The position numbers were made by a program, and so were the translations under genes. Source: Deltaproteobacteria bacterium (GTDB taxonomy: Bacteria > JAEEML01). From it: a DNA stretch of 7,082 nt. The stretch is from assembly GCA_016283195.1 (NCBI GenBank), contig JAEEML010000189.1, positions 1-7,082 of the forward strand, in the 5' to 3' direction. The notes under the pieces were generated by a model. That model was not told the DNA's origin. It worked only from the letters and a program-made list of their open reading frames with translations, and made no database searches. The stretch's first letter is position 1. The number at the start of each line of letters is the position of its first letter. Shown in pieces: positions 1 to 6,705 of this stretch.

Positions 1-1734
1 AAGGAACTTGATGTAAAACTCGATGATAATGTTCAACATTTTTCTTATAAGAATGGCGTTTATACTGTAAAAGGCCGCGCTCAGGCCGGGCGCCATGTGC
101 TCTCTATTGCTGCCAAAAATGAGGAAGATAACGAGGCCGAACCGGTGCATGCCGTTTTTTGGCAGGAAAAAGAGCCTTTTAATTGGAATGACAGCGTTCT
201 TTACCTCCTCTTTATCGACCGTTTTGCCAATGGCGATACCACGAATGATCACTCTCTTGGCAGCCCGGTTACCTGGGCGGCAGATTGGCACGGCGGCGAC
301 CTCGCCGGTGCGCAAAAAGTTTTGGAATCCGGCTATTTTGAAGAGCTCGGCGTTAAAGCTATCTGGTTGAGCCCGGTTAATAGGCAGGTGGAAGGCCATT
401 TTATTGAATCCGGCGGTGATCATGAAATAGCGCCTTACCATGGTTATTGGCCGGTAAAAGCCCGCGAGGTGGAGCCGCGCTACGGTGGCAACGAAGCACT
501 CAAAAAATTTGTCCAAGCCGCTCATAAGCGGGGCATTCGCGTTTTGCTTGATCTAATCAACAACCAGGTGCATGAGCAACATGAGTATTATGTGGCTCAT
601 CCCGATTGGTTCCGCACCGGTTGTGTTTGCGGTACTGCTGGTTGCGGCTGGAGTGAAAAGCCGCTGGAGTGTCTCTTCACCACTTACTTGCCCGATATAA
701 ATTGGCAAAACGATGAAACAGCCCGCCAGTTTATCAGCGATGCCGTTTTTTGGATTGATGAATTCGGGGTTGACGGTTTCCGCGTTGATGCCGTTAAGCA
801 CGTAGAAATTAACTCCATTTACAATATGCGTGCCGCTTTAAAACAGCGCTTTGAACAGGGCGGAACGCGCATGGTGATGATTGGTGAGACGGCCGTTGGC
901 GAGAATGATAATTATCATAGTTATGGTCTTAATTTTAATAATGGTTACGAATGGATAATGGGCTACACCGGCGAATATGGCCTCGACGGCCAATTTGATT
1001 TTCCCACTTATCACAAAGTTAATTATGGCTTACTTACTGGCACTATGTCCTTCCGCGATGTGGAGGAGGCCATAAAAACTATGGAACAAAATTACCATGT
1101 CTTTACCGCCAAACAGCCGCTCCACGTCTCCTATCTTGGCAGCCACGATACCAACCGCATGGTGACGCGGGCCGAAAATGCTGATAATAAAGATAATAAA
1201 TGGGACAATCTCCCGCAGCAATCTAATGATCCCATGGTCTATAGCCGCCTGAAAAACAGCTGGACTTTCCTTATGACTATGCCCTTTATGCCGCTACTCT
1301 ATAACGGCGATGAAGTGGCTGTGCCCGGTGGTAACGACCCGGATAACCGCCGCGATATGATTTGGAACGGCGATCTTGATAGCCTCAATAATCCGCAGAT
1401 TAATGCCAATATGTTAAACGAAAAGCAGCTGGAACTAAGGGAATGGATTAAAAAACTGGCCAAAGCCCGCAAAGATTATCCGGTAATAACCCGCGGTTTG
1501 CGCCAAGAACTCTATCTTGAGCAGAATTACTATGTCTATGCCCGCTATGATGTTAACTCCACAGCCATTGTGGCTATTAATAATGGTGAGCAAGTGAGTA
1601 TTTCGGTGCCGATTAATAACATGAAAGCCTCAGCGCCGGAATTGGTTGTCGGCGATGCCACAGCCACTTATAGCAATAATGTTATGCAGCTCACTATTCC
1701 CGCTAACAGCAGCAGTATCTTTATTATGAAATAA
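1..1734 (+). CDS. GH13 alpha-amylase-family glycoside hydrolase, 5'-truncated by window edge
   Basis: The reading frame is open from base 1, so the start lies outside the window; the GTG at 97 is internal. There are 577 visible residues (numbered from base 1). Residues about 1-56 look like the end of an N-terminal Ig-like/E-set domain, followed by the catalytic (beta/alpha)8 barrel beginning near DSVLYLLFIDRFANGD. GH13 conserved regions are clear: region I DLINNQ (D184, N188), region II GFRVDAVKH (R261, nucleophile D263, K266, H267), region III IGETA (acid/base E296) and region IV YLGSHD (H382, D383). The catalytic triad is complete. The usual region-I His is Gln189. Domain B carries four clustered Cys (208, 210, 215, 224). 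A beta-sandwich domain C closes the protein. It should act on alpha-1,4-linked glucans; exact specificity cannot be read. The Ig-like domain and Cys cluster suggest export, but any signal peptide is outside the window. It converges with the next gene. Confidence 0.93.
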   Translation, partial: KELDVKLDDNVQHFSYKNGVYTVKGRAQAGRHVLSIAAKNEEDNEAEPVHAVFWQEKEPFNWNDSVLYLLFIDRFANGDTTNDHSLGSPVTWAADWHGGDLAGAQKVLESGYFEELGVKAIWLSPVNRQVEGHFIESGGDHEIAPYHGYWPVKAREVEPRYGGNEALKKFVQAAHKRGIRVLLDLINNQVHEQHEYYVAHPDWFRTGCVCGTAGCGWSEKPLECLFTTYLPDINWQNDETARQFISDAVFWIDEFGVDGFRVDAVKHVEINSIYNMRAALKQRFEQGGTRMVMIGETAVGENDNYHSYGLNFNNGYEWIMGYTGEYGLDGQFDFPTYHKVNYGLLTGTMSFRDVEEAIKTMEQNYHVFTAKQPLHVSYLGSHDTNRMVTRAENADNKDNKWDNLPQQSNDPMVYSRLKNSWTFLMTMPFMPLLYNGDEVAVPGGNDPDNRRDMIWNGDLDSLNNPQINANMLNEKQLELREWIKKLAKARKDYPVITRGLRQELYLEQNYYVYARYDVNSTAIVAINNGEQVSISVPINNMKASAPELVVGDATATYSNNVMQLTIPANSSSIFIMK

Positions 1735-1826
1735 ATCCTAAAATCTCACCGGCCGCCGCCTTTTCTCTATTTGCTAGCTAAATAAAATAATAAGTTTCTC
1801 AAATATCCATATATATACAATAAGTT
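1735..1826. other. AT-rich intergenic stretch after the amylase gene
   Basis: This is the non-repeat part of the 225-bp convergent intergenic region. It is AT-rich apart from a short CCGGCCGCCGCC block at about 1750-1761. I see no tRNA, no open frame with a ribosome binding site and no convincing terminator hairpin with a T-tract. Confidence 0.6.
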
Positions 1827-1858
1827 CCCCCTCTCCATTTGTCAAAATGGAGAGGGGG
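1827..1858. repeat. Perfect 14-bp inverted repeat with 4-nt loop
   Basis: The left arm, 1827-1840 (CCCCCTCTCCATTT), is the exact reverse complement of 1845-1858, with loop GTCA. It sits between the convergent ends of the amylase and FrzS-like genes. Neither side is followed by a T-tract (CTAGGGGG on one side, AACTTATTG on the other), so it is not a classical intrinsic terminator, though it could still slow polymerase. The right arm is the start of unit 1 of the tandem repeat that follows, giving a REP-like appearance. Confidence 0.9.
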
Positions 1859-1972
1859 CTAGGGGGTGAGGGATGTTAAAATGGAGAGGGAACTAGGGGG
1901 TGAGTGCAAAGAGGCGGATATTGGGCTAGTGGGTGAGGAATGTCAAAATAAATATGGGGTTAGGGATTGAGG
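1844..1972. repeat. Decaying ~34-bp tandem repeat, four units, REP-like
   Basis: The core CTAGGGGGTGAG recurs at 1859-1870 and 1893-1904 (both exact), then degenerates to CTAGTGGGTGAG at 1926-1937 and TTAGGGATTGAG at 1960-1971. The steps are 34, 33 and 34 bases. The two best units share AAAATGGAGAGGG before the core (1844 and 1878 onward) and flanks of the form ATGTYAAAAT. The last unit overlaps the 3' end of the minus-strand FrzS-like gene and provides its stop codon. The GGAGAGGG...CTAGGG..TGAGG pattern resembles dispersed REP-type repeats I recall from many bacterial genomes; that resemblance is from memory. Confidence 0.8.
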
Positions 1973-3153
1973 TCTTCCAAAAAGCCGCCGTCTCTGATTA
2001 ATTGCATAGCCAGTTGGACAGCTTTTTGGGCTTTTTCGGCTTTAGCCTGCTCATCGGTAAGGCGGTCTTCCATGCCGCTCACTTCGCTGTTAAGATCTGC
2101 CACTTGTTGCTGAGCGGCGGCCAGTGAGGCCTCCAAATTGGCCATATCACTGCCTGCAGCTTGATGTTCTTCCAGCGCGGCAGAGAGATTTTGTACTTGC
2201 TCGGCCAGGTCATTGCGCTCGGCAATCAGCGCTTTGGTCTTTTCGGCCAGTTGGGTAAGTTTTTGCATAAGAAGCTCATATTGCTCTTCTTTTTCGGCCA
2301 GTTTGCTTTCTAGCGCTTTTTGAGCTTTTTGGGCAGAGGCCAGTTCGCGGCCTTTGCTGTTTTCGGCTAAAAGGCGATCGCTGAATTCCAGCTCTTTATT
2401 TCTTAGCTGATCTTCCAGCTTTTTAACTTTTTGTTTGAGTTCTTGATTCTCTTTGCGCAGACGGCTATCACCGGCGCCGGAGGCAACGGAACTTATAGAA
2501 CTGACGGTGGTTTGCGAATCATGAAGCTTGCTGAGATCCGGAATACTGGCGGTAACAGTGCGCTCTTCATCTAATAATCTGGCAATATTCGGCCGTTGAG
2601 CTAGTTGGGTCTTTTCGGTTCTTTCAGGCCGTTGCACAGTTGTTTTTTCCAGCATAATATCCGGTATTTTGTGGATGGCTGTTGCTCTGCCCACTAGTTC
2701 ATCTATATCGGAAAAGGTTGAAGAAACTAAGCGGCGTTGCGGCGGCGAAGCCGGGCGGCTTGGGGCCGGCGGCTCTTTATTATCGCGAATTAAATCGCGC
2801 ATTTCGCGGACTAGCACTTCCATATTGAGCGGCTTTTTCATGTACAAATCGGCATGAGTTCTGAGCTTTTGATGCTGGGCAAAAGTGCTTTCGGCTGCCG
2901 GATTGGCCGAGATAATAATGAGCGGCACCACTTGGCCTGTGGCATCTTTACGCAGACGGTTGCAAATAGAATAGCCGTTGCTGCGCGGCAATTCCGCGGC
3001 CATAATAATGATATCAACCGGCGTGTGACTTAAGTGCTGCAAAGCCACGCCACCATCGTCAACTGTCGTGACATCATATTTGTGTGCAGAAAGATATTCA
3101 CTGATGCTGGCCGCATCTTGAGCATTGCTCTCGATAAGTAACACCTTGTTCAT
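1960..3153 (-). CDS. FrzS-like protein: degenerate receiver domain plus long coiled coil
   Basis: Complete at 397 residues; the ATG is preceded by AAGAGGTG at a good distance. Residues 1-124 form a receiver (REC) fold: strand 1 VLLIES, then DIIIMAAELP, PLIIISAN and YMKKP. The phospho-acceptor position is Ala52 rather than Asp, and the acidic pair is reduced to Glu8, so normal Asp phosphorylation is not expected. Lys107-Pro108 is kept. Residues 91-108 (FAQHQKLRTHADLYMKKP) closely match M. xanthus FrzS as I recall it, aligning His94 and Tyr104 with FrzS His92 and Tyr102. A Pro/Ser/Thr-rich linker (about 127-230) leads to a heptad-rich coiled coil (about 231-386) and a short tail ending FLEDLNP. 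FrzS is a polarly localised motility regulator; AglZ has the same architecture. I infer a cytoplasmic scaffold or polarity protein, not a DNA-binding regulator, since no output HTH exists. It is shorter than FrzS and has no visible frz neighbours, so orthology is open. Confidence 0.85.
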   Translation of the reverse strand: MNKVLLIESNAQDAASISEYLSAHKYDVTTVDDGGVALQHLSHTPVDIIIMAAELPRSNGYSICNRLRKDATGQVVPLIIISANPAAESTFAQHQKLRTHADLYMKKPLNMEVLVREMRDLIRDNKEPPAPSRPASPPQRRLVSSTFSDIDELVGRATAIHKIPDIMLEKTTVQRPERTEKTQLAQRPNIARLLDEERTVTASIPDLSKLHDSQTTVSSISSVASGAGDSRLRKENQELKQKVKKLEDQLRNKELEFSDRLLAENSKGRELASAQKAQKALESKLAEKEEQYELLMQKLTQLAEKTKALIAERNDLAEQVQNLSAALEEHQAAGSDMANLEASLAAAQQQVADLNSEVSGMEDRLTDEQAKAEKAQKAVQLAMQLIRDGGFLEDLNP

Positions 3154-3193
3154 AATTGTTCACCTCTTTGGTACCTAGGGCGTACACTGCTCC

Positions 3194-3222
3194 ACTCTAG
3201 CTTTAGAGAGGCGGCTTGGCAA
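3194..3222 (-). promoter_or_regulatory. Candidate sigma-70-type promoter for the FrzS-like gene
   Basis: On the minus strand, TTGCCA (3217-3222) is followed after exactly 17 bases by TAGAGT (3194-3199). That is a 5/6 match to the -35 and 4/6 to the -10 consensus, about 40 bases before the start codon. A small inverted repeat, CTCTA-GCTT-TAGAG (3195-3208), overlaps the -10. The gene could instead be read through from the upstream exported-protein gene, whose stop is only 73 bases away. Sequence match only. Confidence 0.4.
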
Positions 3223-3226
3223 GTGC

Positions 3227-4369
3227 TTAATTGGGAATAGTTAATACTTCATGCTTTATGGTTAACTGATTGATGAGATTAATGAGTACATCACTGGCGG
3301 CTAAATCCAGGCCGTTTAAAAGCATGGCATCCTGGATAGTATCAATCTGCGGCATATATTTATCAACCTGCTCCTTAGCCGCTGCCGGGCCTTTGGCATC
3401 CAAAGTGGCGGCGATTAATTCCGGAATCAAAAAAGTGCGCATATCATTGGCCGGATCGCTTGACATTTGGTCGCTACCAGCCGCTTCTCTCTCGATTGTT
3501 TTGGCAATATGCGCGCTGTATTGCTCCCTTGAAGCGGAAAAACGCTCCAAAGAGAGCAAATGCAGATCCTTGGTTTCCGCTTTTAAAAGAGTAGCCGGCA
3601 GGCGCTTATAAATAGCTGTTTCCTGCTCTTTAGAGAGCTTATTTACCACCTGCCAGGCAATGTCGATAGGCGGGAGGGGCGCGGCGCTACTCAGCCAGTG
3701 CCACATAAGCTGACCGTTTTTAAAAGACCAACCGGCCGGTGAGAGATCGCGAATATTAGCTATAATATCAGCACCTGTAAGAGCAATTTGTACTTGGCTG
3801 GGCGGCTTGGGCCAGCGTTTTAGCCCTTTTAAAGTGAGGGCATAAGTTTGCATATCGGCCAGAGCTTCGCGGAGAATTTTTTCATCGTTACTTCGGCCCT
3901 CACCGCTAATCGCGCTGTTGCCATAGAGCGAGCTGGCACTGGCGCCGGAGTGAGCTTTTAGTTCATAGCGGCTTAAAACAGCCACTTTTTGCCCGGCCGG
4001 TAAGGCAACATCGACCTGATAATAGCAGGGCCCGTTATTAAGAGGCGCGGTGCTGCAACCGCTTGGCGTATCTTTTACAGCTACCGGTTTGCCGTTAACG
4101 CTCACAACAAAGTTGCGGACATCGCTATGGCTAAAAATCAGGCTGATAGCGGTTTTGATTTTGGCTAAAAGCTCCAGCTCGGAAACCACCTGTGCTTTGC
4201 CATCATTCATGGAAATAGCCAAATTAGCCTTTTCCACGCTGGTTCCTGTTGGGTGCCTGGGCAGTAAAAAAGCCTGCTGCACCGGAAAAGCCGGGATAAC
4301 ATAAGCCTTGGCTAAAGATGGTAAAGCTAAAAAAATCAGGTAGATAAGAACAAGGCGGCCAAATTTCAT
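3227..4369 (-). CDS. Exported protein of unknown function
   Basis: Complete at 380 residues; I do not recognise the family. The N-terminus is a typical Sec signal peptide: Lys2/Arg5, hydrophobic core LVLIYLIFLALPSLA, and an A-K-A motif predicting cleavage after residue 22. There is no lipobox Cys and no later membrane helix, so the mature protein should be periplasmic or secreted. Residues about 23-240 look beta-rich, with two close Cys (105 and 115) that could form a disulfide. A WSFKNGQLMWHW segment (about 214-225) resembles strand-rich tails of surface-protein domains, a weak impression only. The rest (about 245-375) is helical. The ATG is 8 bases past the dnaB stop, whose TAG is part of the Shine-Dalgarno TAGGAG, so the gene is coupled to dnaB. 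Nothing shows a functional link with replication. Confidence 0.88.
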   Translation of the reverse strand: MKFGRLVLIYLIFLALPSLAKAYVIPAFPVQQAFLLPRHPTGTSVEKANLAISMNDGKAQVVSELELLAKIKTAISLIFSHSDVRNFVVSVNGKPVAVKDTPSGCSTAPLNNGPCYYQVDVALPAGQKVAVLSRYELKAHSGASASSLYGNSAISGEGRSNDEKILREALADMQTYALTLKGLKRWPKPPSQVQIALTGADIIANIRDLSPAGWSFKNGQLMWHWLSSAAPLPPIDIAWQVVNKLSKEQETAIYKRLPATLLKAETKDLHLLSLERFSASREQYSAHIAKTIEREAAGSDQMSSDPANDMRTFLIPELIAATLDAKGPAAAKEQVDKYMPQIDTIQDAMLLNGLDLAASDVLINLINQLTIKHEVLTIPN

Positions 4370-4374
4370 AGCAG

Positions 4375-4380
4375 CTCCTA
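4375..4380 (-). promoter_or_regulatory. Ribosome binding site of the exported-protein gene, overlapping the dnaB stop
   Basis: On the minus strand TAGGAG is followed by five bases (CTGCT) and ATG at 4369-4367. The TAG at its start is the dnaB stop codon. Termination on dnaB therefore places a ribosome directly on the next initiation site, which supports both the start choice and translational coupling. Confidence 0.85.
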
Positions 4381-5736
4381 GTAATTTTCGGTGTGGTGTT
4401 CTTCCAGATTTTCAAAGCGCACACATTCCGGGATAAAGGTCAGCTGAATTTTGTCGGTGGGCCCGTTTCTGTGTTTGGCAATGATGATATTGGCCAGGCC
4501 TTTAATCTTTTCGTCGTCTTTGTCGTAATAATCCGGGCGGTGGATAAAGATAACCATATCGGCATCCTGCTCAATAGCGCCGGATTCGCGCAAATCGGAG
4601 AGCTGCGGTTCTTTGCTGGTGCGTGATTCTACGTTACGGCTGAGCTGGGAAAGGGCGATTATCGGCAATTCCAGCTCCTTGGCCATTGATTTGAGGCCAC
4701 GGGAGATTTCTGCGATTTCCTGCTCTCTGTTACCGTCTTTACGCGTTGTGGCAGACATTAGTTGCAAATAATCGATTATAATTAGGCGCACATTTTCATG
4801 CTCCAGTTTAAGGCGCCGGCACATGGATTTCATTCTGTAGAGATCCATGCCGCCTCTATCGTTAATATAAATTGGGGCACCGCTGAGCTGTCCGGCCGCT
4901 TCCACTAAATCCTGCAAATCCTGCCTATCGATTTTCCCCTCTTTTATTTTTTGCATACCCAGGTGAGCTTGGGAGCAAATAAGGCGCATACCTAATTCGC
5001 TGGTGGACATTTCCATCGAAAACACAGCCACACCGTTGTTGTATTTAAGAGCTGTATTTTGGGCGATATTTAGAGCAAAAGCCGTTTTTCCCATACCGGG
5101 GCGGGCCGCTATAATAATGAGGTTTCCCGGTTGCAAGCCGGTGGTGACTTTATCCAGCTGTTCATAGCCGGTTTCCACTCCGGAAATAGGCCCTTTGTGA
5201 TCAACAAGTGCTTGTATTGTTTGAAAATTTTGCTGTACAACTTCTTTCATCGGTTGGAAGCTGTCGGTTTTTTGTTCTTTGGCGATTTTAAAGATTGATT
5301 CTTCGGCCATGCTGAGAAGTGAATCAATCGTTTCATTATCGTCACGCGCTTTGGTGACAATATCGCTACCGGCGGTAATTAAGAGGCGGGCAATAGCTTT
5401 TTCGTGAATAATATTGGCATAAGATTCGGCATTGGCCGCCGTTGGAACATTATCGGAAAGGGAAGAAATATAAGCCTGGCCGCCAATATTATCGAGTATG
5501 TTGGTGCGGGATAATTCTTCGGCCAGTGTCACCTCATCTATCGGCTTGTTGTTATTGTCGAGATTTAACATAGCCTCGAAGATTTTTTTATGCGCCGGTT
5601 GATAAAAATCATCAGGAGAGATTATTTGTTCTACGGTGGCAAAGGCCTCTTTATCAAGCAAACAGGCACCCAGCACCGAGCGCTCGGCCTCTAAATTATT
5701 TGGTGGAACGCGACTAATTTGCGATCTGTCAACCAT
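4378..5736 (-). CDS. dnaB: Replicative DNA helicase DnaB
   Basis: Hexameric 5'->3' helicase that unwinds DNA at the replication fork and works with primase. With the chosen start it has 452 residues, normal for the family. The N-terminal domain opens with NLEAERSVLG (about 14-23). The RecA-like domain has Walker A ARPGMGKT (211-218), Walker B LIIIDYLQL (318-326, acidic Asp322), then LSQLSRNVESR (362-372), LRESGAIEQDAD (382-393) and HRPDYY, which holds a likely arginine finger near Arg400. No intein or insertion is visible. The frame extends to an ATG at 5787, but only the ATG at 5736 has a strong Shine-Dalgarno (AAGGAG, five bases away), and the 17 extra residues do not look like DnaB. It follows rpoH by 83 bases and is coupled to the exported-protein gene after it. 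The familiar rpsF-rpsR-rplI neighbours are absent. Confidence 0.97.
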   Translation of the reverse strand: MVDRSQISRVPPNNLEAERSVLGACLLDKEAFATVEQIISPDDFYQPAHKKIFEAMLNLDNNNKPIDEVTLAEELSRTNILDNIGGQAYISSLSDNVPTAANAESYANIIHEKAIARLLITAGSDIVTKARDDNETIDSLLSMAEESIFKIAKEQKTDSFQPMKEVVQQNFQTIQALVDHKGPISGVETGYEQLDKVTTGLQPGNLIIIAARPGMGKTAFALNIAQNTALKYNNGVAVFSMEMSTSELGMRLICSQAHLGMQKIKEGKIDRQDLQDLVEAAGQLSGAPIYINDRGGMDLYRMKSMCRRLKLEHENVRLIIIDYLQLMSATTRKDGNREQEIAEISRGLKSMAKELELPIIALSQLSRNVESRTSKEPQLSDLRESGAIEQDADMVIFIHRPDYYDKDDEKIKGLANIIIAKHRNGPTDKIQLTFIPECVRFENLEEHHTENY

Positions 5737-5741
5737 AAAAA

Positions 5742-5747
5742 CTCCTT
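5742..5747 (-). promoter_or_regulatory. Ribosome binding site deciding the dnaB start
   Basis: AAGGAG on the minus strand is followed by TTTTT and the ATG at 5736-5734. The alternative upstream ATG at 5787 has no purine-rich element in front, so this site sets the dnaB start. Confidence 0.85.
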
Positions 5748-5770
5748 GGCTGCCCGTAAAGCGGCAGTGA

Positions 5771-5776
5771 ATTATA
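5771..5776 (-). promoter_or_regulatory. Possible -10 element of a dnaB promoter
   Basis: A perfect TATAAT lies on the minus strand in the 83-base rpoH-dnaB gap, 35 bases before the dnaB start. The -35 at the 17-base spacing is poor (TATAAA, 3/6) and there is no extended -10 TG, so support is weak. dnaB could equally be transcribed from the rpoH promoter; no terminator hairpin is visible after rpoH. Confidence 0.3.
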
Positions 5777-5819
5777 GGGCTCAACATAACAAGTTTATAA
5801 AAATATGAAAGGGGAAAAA

Positions 5820-6698
5820 TCAGCAGAGGGCGGCCAGTGCCGGGGCAGCCTCGTTTACTCCCAAGGCTTTGCGCAGTTTGCCAAGAGCTCTGGCTTCCAG
5901 TTGGCGCACCCGTTCACGGCTTATGCCATACGCTTCGCCGAGAGTTTGCAATGCCGGCGGATCATCGCTCAAATAACGGGCCTCAATGATGGCTCTCTCA
6001 CGTTCGGAGAGCGTTTTTAAAGCTTCGGCCAGTGAAGAGCGGCTTTGCTCGGCCAAGTCGTCTTTTATAACCGCTTCTTCCAGCGATTTGCCATCACCCA
6101 GCGTGCTGCCGATGGTGCTATCGTCATCATCGGAGAGCGGGGCATCCAAAAAAAGATCCGGTGCCAAAAGGCGGTTTTCCAGCTCGGTAACTTCGGCAAT
6201 ATCCACTTTGAGCTTTTTGGCGAGCTCGCTTCTGGCGCTGTCACGCTCCTCGCATTCTTTATCCATTAGTGAACGTATCTCACCTAATTTATAGAATAAT
6301 TTTCGTTGCGCGCGGCCAACTCCCATGCGCACCATAGAGAGCGAGCGCATGATATATTGATGAATATAAGCGCGGATCCAGTGGACGGCATAGGAGATAA
6401 GGCGATAGCCTCTGTCCGGGTCAAAACGCTTTACTGCTTGCATGAGGCCTACATTGCCTTCTTGTACCAGCTCAATAAGTTTCAAGCCATAACCGCGATA
6501 TTCCGAAGCAATTTTAACCACAAAACGCAAATTGGCGGTAACCAGCCGGTGGGCGGCCAGAACCGAACCGGTGTTTTGCCAGTCTTTGGCCAGATCATAT
6601 TCTTCTTTGGCAGAAAGCAACGGGAAACGCCTGATTTCAGCCATGTACTCGCTTAAATCATCGCTTAATACCGGTAAATTGCTATGAGTTGATGCCAT
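5820..6698 (-). CDS. rpoH: Heat-shock sigma factor RpoH (sigma-32 family)
   Basis: Alternative sigma factor that directs RNA polymerase to heat-shock promoters. Complete at 292 residues, normal for RpoH; the ATG follows AAGAGGTG. Region 1.2/2.1 begins around LSEYMAEIRRFPLLSAKEE (15-33). Core-binding region 2.2 is LIELVQEGNVGLMQAVKRFD (74-93). Region 2.3/2.4 is YRLISYAVHWIRAYIHQYIM (98-117). The RpoH-specific box is present as QRKLFYKL (131-138), which separates this protein from RpoD and RpoS. Region 4.2 is a helix-turn-helix, LGEAYGISRERVRQLEARALGKLR (253-276). Residues 188-194 are an acidic run (LSDDDDS) at the position where E. coli sigma-32 also has an Asp-rich run. Myxobacteria carry several RpoH-like paralogues (SigB, SigC), so the family is secure but the main heat-shock role is inferred. 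The leader has elements that could control transcription and translation. Confidence 0.94.
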   Translation of the reverse strand: MASTHSNLPVLSDDLSEYMAEIRRFPLLSAKEEYDLAKDWQNTGSVLAAHRLVTANLRFVVKIASEYRGYGLKLIELVQEGNVGLMQAVKRFDPDRGYRLISYAVHWIRAYIHQYIMRSLSMVRMGVGRAQRKLFYKLGEIRSLMDKECEERDSARSELAKKLKVDIAEVTELENRLLAPDLFLDAPLSDDDDSTIGSTLGDGKSLEEAVIKDDLAEQSRSSLAEALKTLSERERAIIEARYLSDDPPALQTLGEAYGISRERVRQLEARALGKLRKALGVNEAAPALAALC

Positions 6699-6705
6699 TT
6701 TTCAC

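Noticed and set aside
97-99. GTG as start of the amylase gene
   Set aside because: The frame stays open upstream to base 1, the upstream residues continue a plausible E-set domain, and no ribosome binding site precedes it.
1827-1858. Intrinsic terminator shared by the two convergent genes
   Set aside because: The stem is perfect, but neither strand has a T-tract after it, and the right arm belongs to a repeat family.
1844-1972. CRISPR array
   Set aside because: The ~34-base period has no conserved-repeat/unique-spacer alternation; whole units are related and decay, and no cas gene is present.
2190-2345. Recurring TCGGCCAG as an uptake or signal sequence
   Set aside because: Most copies encode repeated L-A-E steps of the coiled coil on the minus strand, and GGCC is common throughout the window, so codon use explains it.
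5737-5787. Longer dnaB with a start at 5787
   Set aside because: The 17 extra residues are not DnaB-like and no Shine-Dalgarno precedes that ATG, whereas AAGGAG sits five bases before the ATG at 5736.
5761-5800. Sigma-32 promoter in front of dnaB (CTTGTT...CCCTATAAT)
   Set aside because: Only about seven bases separate the two parts, too few for a sigma-32 promoter.
5986-6656. Plus-strand open frames opposite rpoH
   Set aside because: They lie wholly antisense to a clearly recognised sigma factor and their translations look like shadow sequence, with no independent support.
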